Source: Actinomycetales bacterium (GTDB lineage Bacteria > Actinomycetota > Actinomycetes > Actinomycetales > Dermatophilaceae). Taken from it: 64,000 bases of DNA. The notes below the pieces were generated by a model. The model was given only the letters and a program-made list of their open reading frames with translations. It had not been told where the DNA came from and searched no databases. The stretch lies in NCBI GenBank assembly GCA_016710645.1, contig JADJVI010000032.1, positions 43,780-107,779 of the forward strand, written 5' to 3'. This document shows positions 61,191 to 64,000 of the stretch, one piece after another; the first letter of the stretch is position 1; each line of letters starts with the position of its first letter. The translations under genes and the position numbers were made by a program.

Positions 61191-62021
61191 TCACCGTGCC
61201 AGCACCGCCTCGACCACATGCGCCACGCCGTCCTGGTCATTACTCGGGCAGCGATGAGTGGCTTGGCTGTGGACGTCGGCGTGCTCATTGGCGACGGCGA
61301 AGGACGCGCCGGCCCACCGGAGCATGGGCAGATCGTTGGGCATGTCACCGAACGCCCACACCGCATCAGACGGTATGCCGTGCTCCGCGCACCACCGCGC
61401 AAGAGCCGCTGCCTTGGTCACCCCAGGCGCGCTGATCTCGGCCAGCCCGGGGGCACCGGAGTAGGCCAAGACCCCCCTGCTCCCGACGACAGCCGACACC
61501 CGCTCCAGGAGTTCCTCGTCGCGCAGCCCCGGGGCGGTCGCGAGCAACTTCCCCACGGTTTCCCCCGACAGCCCCTCGATCGGCCCCGAGACAGCCCCCG
61601 CCGGGTCCGACTCGGGATGCCGCTCGTGGAAGGCCGCCTCGATGTGCGGTCCGCTGGCCCGTTCGGCGGCGAAACCCGCATCAGGCAGGGCAGCCCGCAA
61701 CCGGGCCACCAGACCGAGCACCTGATCTCGACCGAACCCGCGTTCGGCGGTGACTCTCCGATCGTGGACGTCATAGACCCAGGCTCCGTTGCCGGCGATG
61801 ACCGTGCCATGGCCACCCACGGCGTCGGCGACCGATGCGAGCCAGCGGGGCGGGCGCGCGGTGACGAAGAGGACGCCGATGCCCGCCTCCTCGGCAGCCT
61901 CGATGGCGGCCCGGGTGCGCGCCGAGATGCTGCCGTCCCCCCGCAGCAGGGTCCCGTCGAGATCGGAGGCCAGCAGCGCCGGCCGCCCCGACGGGAGGGT
62001 CACACCAGCCGGGTCAGCCAT
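61191..62021 (-). CDS. HAD-family hydrolase (Cof-type)
   Basis: 276 residues. Motif I ALLASDLDGTLLRGDGSIS (nucleophile Asp), motif II VLFVTARPPRW, motif III Lys in GVTKAAALARW, motif IV AFGDMPNDLPMLRWAG. A C2-type cap lies between. Likely a sugar- or nucleotide-phosphate phosphatase. The ATG at 62021 overlaps ilvE by 22 bp; a GTG at 62003 that overlaps the ilvE stop (GTGA) is equally possible. Confidence 0.9.
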   Translation of the reverse strand: MADPAGVTLPSGRPALLASDLDGTLLRGDGSISARTRAAIEAAEEAGIGVLFVTARPPRWLASVADAVGGHGTVIAGNGAWVYDVHDRRVTAERGFGRDQVLGLVARLRAALPDAGFAAERASGPHIEAAFHERHPESDPAGAVSGPIEGLSGETVGKLLATAPGLRDEELLERVSAVVGSRGVLAYSGAPGLAEISAPGVTKAAALARWCAEHGIPSDAVWAFGDMPNDLPMLRWAGASFAVANEHADVHSQATHRCPSNDQDGVAHVVEAVLAR

Positions 62022-63121
62022 CCGTGCGAGTCCTCTGCGCGGCCATACTGGATGTCCAGGAGCCGCTCGCGCACCGTGCGGGTCACCTCGCCGATGTCGG
62101 CGCCACCGCGCCGGTGGTCGACCGAGCCGCCCTCCCAGCGCAGTTCGCCGACGGGGGTGACAACGGCAGCGGTGCCACAGGCGAAGATCTCGACGATGTC
62201 ACCGGAGCGGGCACCGTCCTTCCACTCCTCGATGGGGATGCGCCGCTCTTCCGGGTCGAGACCGAGCTCCTTGCCGAGCTCGAGGATGGAGGACCGGGTG
62301 ACCCCTTCGAGGATGGTGCCGGTGAGCTCGGGAGTCACCAGACGACCGTCCTTGGTGACGAAGAAGAGGTTCATCCCGCCGAGTTCCTCGATGTATTCGT
62401 GAGTGGCCGAGTCGAGGAAGACGGCTTGGTCGCAGCCGTGCTCGATGCCTTCCATCTGGCCGGCCAGGCTGGAGGCGTAGTTGCCACCGCACTTGGCGGC
62501 GCCGGTGCCACCCGCACCCGCCCGCGCGTAGGCCGTCGAGATCCACAGGGTGACCGGCTTGAGGCCGCCGGCGAAATAGGCGCCGGCTGGGGAGGCGATG
62601 ACCGAGTAGGTGACCTCATCGGCGGGCCGCACCCCGAGGAATGCCTCCGACGCGAACATGAACGGCCGCAGGTAGAGGCTGGTCTCGCCGGTGCCGGCAG
62701 CCGGCACCCACGCTTGGTCGACGGTGACGAGCGCACGCAGCGACTCGACGAAGTCGTCGACCGGCAGGGTGGGCAGCGCGAGCCGACGGGCGCTGCGCTG
62801 CATGCGTTCGGCGTTGGCCTCGGGCCGGAAGGACCAGATTGACCCGTCCGCGTGACGGTATGCCTTGAGGCCCTCGAAGACCTCCTGCGCGTAGTGCAGC
62901 ACCGCGGCCGAGGGCATCAACTGCAACGGCCCGTATGCCGTGACCTTCGCGTCGTGCCACCCCTGTCCGCGGGTCCACGTGGCCAGCACCATGTGGTCGG
63001 TGAACGACTTGCCGAACCCCGGGTTGGCAAGGATCGCGGCCCGCTGCTCGTCGCTGACCGCGTGGCTCGACGGCTCGACGGTGAAGGCGAGGGGTTGCTC
63101 GTGCGTGGCGGTCTGGCTCAT
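62000..63121 (-). CDS. ilvE: Branched-chain amino acid aminotransferase
   Basis: 373 residues. Fold type IV PLP enzyme: YAQEVFEGLKAYRHADGSIW, catalytic Lys in GTGAAKCGGNYASSLAG, and C-terminal GDIVEIFACGTAAVVTPVGE. Final step of Ile, Val and Leu synthesis. ATG 63121 matches family N-termini; the in-frame extension upstream is rejected. Near cimA and leuCD in this window. Confidence 0.95.
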   Translation of the reverse strand: MSQTATHEQPLAFTVEPSSHAVSDEQRAAILANPGFGKSFTDHMVLATWTRGQGWHDAKVTAYGPLQLMPSAAVLHYAQEVFEGLKAYRHADGSIWSFRPEANAERMQRSARRLALPTLPVDDFVESLRALVTVDQAWVPAAGTGETSLYLRPFMFASEAFLGVRPADEVTYSVIASPAGAYFAGGLKPVTLWISTAYARAGAGGTGAAKCGGNYASSLAGQMEGIEHGCDQAVFLDSATHEYIEELGGMNLFFVTKDGRLVTPELTGTILEGVTRSSILELGKELGLDPEERRIPIEEWKDGARSGDIVEIFACGTAAVVTPVGELRWEGGSVDHRRGGADIGEVTRTVRERLLDIQYGRAEDSHGWLTRLV

Positions 63122-63323
63122 GGTGCGCACTCCAGTGCAGGTCTCGGGGACGGACACGGGCGAGCGGGGGTCGCCCGGCTCTGGGACGAGGGTACCGCCG
63201 CCGACCGGAAGCCTCGCGGGGCACGGCATACGCCGAAGTTGCCGAACCGCTCCCCGTCACCCGCGCGACGGGGTTAAGGTGAATCCAACGCCGGGGGGCG
63301 AGATCCAGGGGAGGGCTCGAAAT

Positions 63324-64000
63324 ATGGCTTTGCGCATCGTGCACGTGAATCGTCCGGCACCGGTGGCCACCGGTGCCCCGCGGTTGCGCGGCACCGTGTC
63401 TGCGATCGGCCGGGCGGTCGGCTCGGGACTGACCAGCCTGGTGTTGCTGGTGGGGGCTGCGCTCGGGTCCACCGCGGCCGCTGCGGGCGGAGCACCCGCC
63501 GCGGACGGTACGGCGCCTGACACCGTGGCCCTGGCGGCCTGGCAGGCGACCTCCCCGGTGACCTGGACGGGCGTGGACGTCGCAGAGGACCCTCTTGACC
63601 CGGTGCCCCATGGGGCCGCTCCTTCGCCGACCGCGCTGGCCGATCCCAGTGCGACCGCGGCCGTGGACCCTGATCCGGCGGCCTCCGAGACACTGCCTGA
63701 TCTCGATGCGGTCCTGCTCGGGTTGTCCAGCAGCACGCAGGTGCTGGAGTCCGGGTTTGTGCGTCCGGTCGTCGGGGTGCCGACCTCGGCGTTCGGCCCG
63801 CGGTACCACCCGATTTTGCACATCTGGAAGCTGCACAGCGGCCAGGACTTCGGCGCCCCGTGTGGGACGCCGGTGTGGGCCGCCAAGGCTGGAACGGTCA
63901 TCAGGACCGGCCCCGCGGGCGGTAACGGCACCCAGGTCGCGATCGACCACGGCAACGGCCTGGTGACGACCTACAACCACCTCTCGGCGTATGCCGCCAA
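63324..64000 (+). CDS. M23-family peptidase (3' end beyond window)
   Basis: 225 residues visible, running off the right edge. ATG behind GGGGAGG. A basic N-terminus leads to a hydrophobic segment LTSLVLLVGAALGSTAAAAG (signal peptide), then an Ala/Pro/Asp-rich linker, then a LytM domain: SAFGPRYHPI, zinc motif HSGQDFGAP (HxxxD) and DHGNGLVTTYNHLS. It should cleave peptidoglycan cross-bridges or stem peptides outside the cell. Divergent from ilvE with about 200 bp between. Confidence 0.88.
   Translation, partial: MALRIVHVNRPAPVATGAPRLRGTVSAIGRAVGSGLTSLVLLVGAALGSTAAAAGGAPAADGTAPDTVALAAWQATSPVTWTGVDVAEDPLDPVPHGAAPSPTALADPSATAAVDPDPAASETLPDLDAVLLGLSSSTQVLESGFVRPVVGVPTSAFGPRYHPILHIWKLHSGQDFGAPCGTPVWAAKAGTVIRTGPAGGNGTQVAIDHGNGLVTTYNHLSAYAA

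Larger units (their letters stand above)
1621..63995. repeat. Dispersed octamer GTATGCCG, about 75 copies
   Basis: By eye I count about 41 copies as GTATGCCG and about 34 as CGGCATAC across the window, roughly one per 0.85 kb. At about 70% GC chance gives about two. Examples, plus form: 1621, 4220, 13693, 26858, 33969, 46113, 61373; complement: 2567, 13312, 23911, 36098, 50814, 63226. Often extended to GTATGCCGTG. It is found in coding and non-coding DNA and in all reading frames inspected. No sequence family I know explains it. Confidence 0.85.

Noticed and set aside
63200..63323. c-di-AMP (ydaO) riboswitch before the M23 peptidase
   Set aside because: GGTTAAGGTGAATCC recalls part of the motif, and wall hydrolases are common targets, but the other conserved blocks are missing and the leader is too short.

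Overview
This is a high-GC (roughly 70%) window with dense genes, many GTG starts and short 4-bp start/stop overlaps. The conserved gene order (leuC-leuD, hup, plsC-gpsA, ddl, thiL, rpmB, DAK kinase, recG-rsmD-coaD, yceD-rpmF-rnc-mutM, smc) and a SAM-IV-type riboswitch point to an actinobacterium. Micrococcales, and within them the Intrasporangiaceae/Dermatophilaceae group, is my best guess; no rRNA is present to confirm it.

Layout. 1-9.7 kb: a partial HrpA helicase, a lipoprotein polysaccharide deacetylase, metY behind a SAM-IV riboswitch, an aldo/keto reductase, three overlapping membrane-anchored proteins of unknown function, a multi-pass membrane protein and PPK2. 9.8-12.3 kb: a Ddn-like flavin protein, an SPFH protein coupled to a ribbon-helix-helix protein, and a two-TM protein. 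12.5-21.6 kb: a catabolic island with a dimethylglycine/sarcosine dehydrogenase-like flavoprotein, a divergent MBL-fold protein, a complete branched-chain-type ABC importer and an IclR regulator with a perfect palindrome in the divergent promoter. 21.7-29.1 kb: DyP peroxidase, Smc, chorismate mutase, acylphosphatase and an M3 peptidase. 29.2-33.0 kb: an accessory stretch with a Ser/Thr-rich envelope protein, an LRR protein, a vapBC (FitAB-like) pair, an orphan gene and a displaced 48-codon copy of the mutM 3' end. 33.0-48.9 kb: conserved housekeeping genes. 49-53.9 kb: HU with an AAPAK-repeat tail, leuCD with its IclR-type regulator, and an L,D-transpeptidase. 54-64 kb: tRNA-Glu, tRNA-Gln, gltX, a FAH-family protein, an SGNH hydrolase, a glycosylase-like protein, GNAT, cimA with a classical leader-peptide attenuator, a HAD phosphatase, ilvE and a partial M23 peptidase.

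Branched-chain amino acid biosynthesis recurs: leuC, leuD, cimA and ilvE all lie in the last 15 kb. Two independent controls are visible there, an IclR-type repressor site at leuC and an Ile/Val/Thr-codon attenuator at cimA.

The strongest unexplained signal is not a gene. The octamer GTATGCCG occurs about 75 times on the two strands, roughly once per 0.85 kb. It crosses coding frames, sits in intergenic DNA and in ribosome-binding/start regions, and makes up both arms of a 23-bp terminator hairpin. This is how DNA-uptake words behave in Neisseria and Haemophilus, but I know of no such word in this group.
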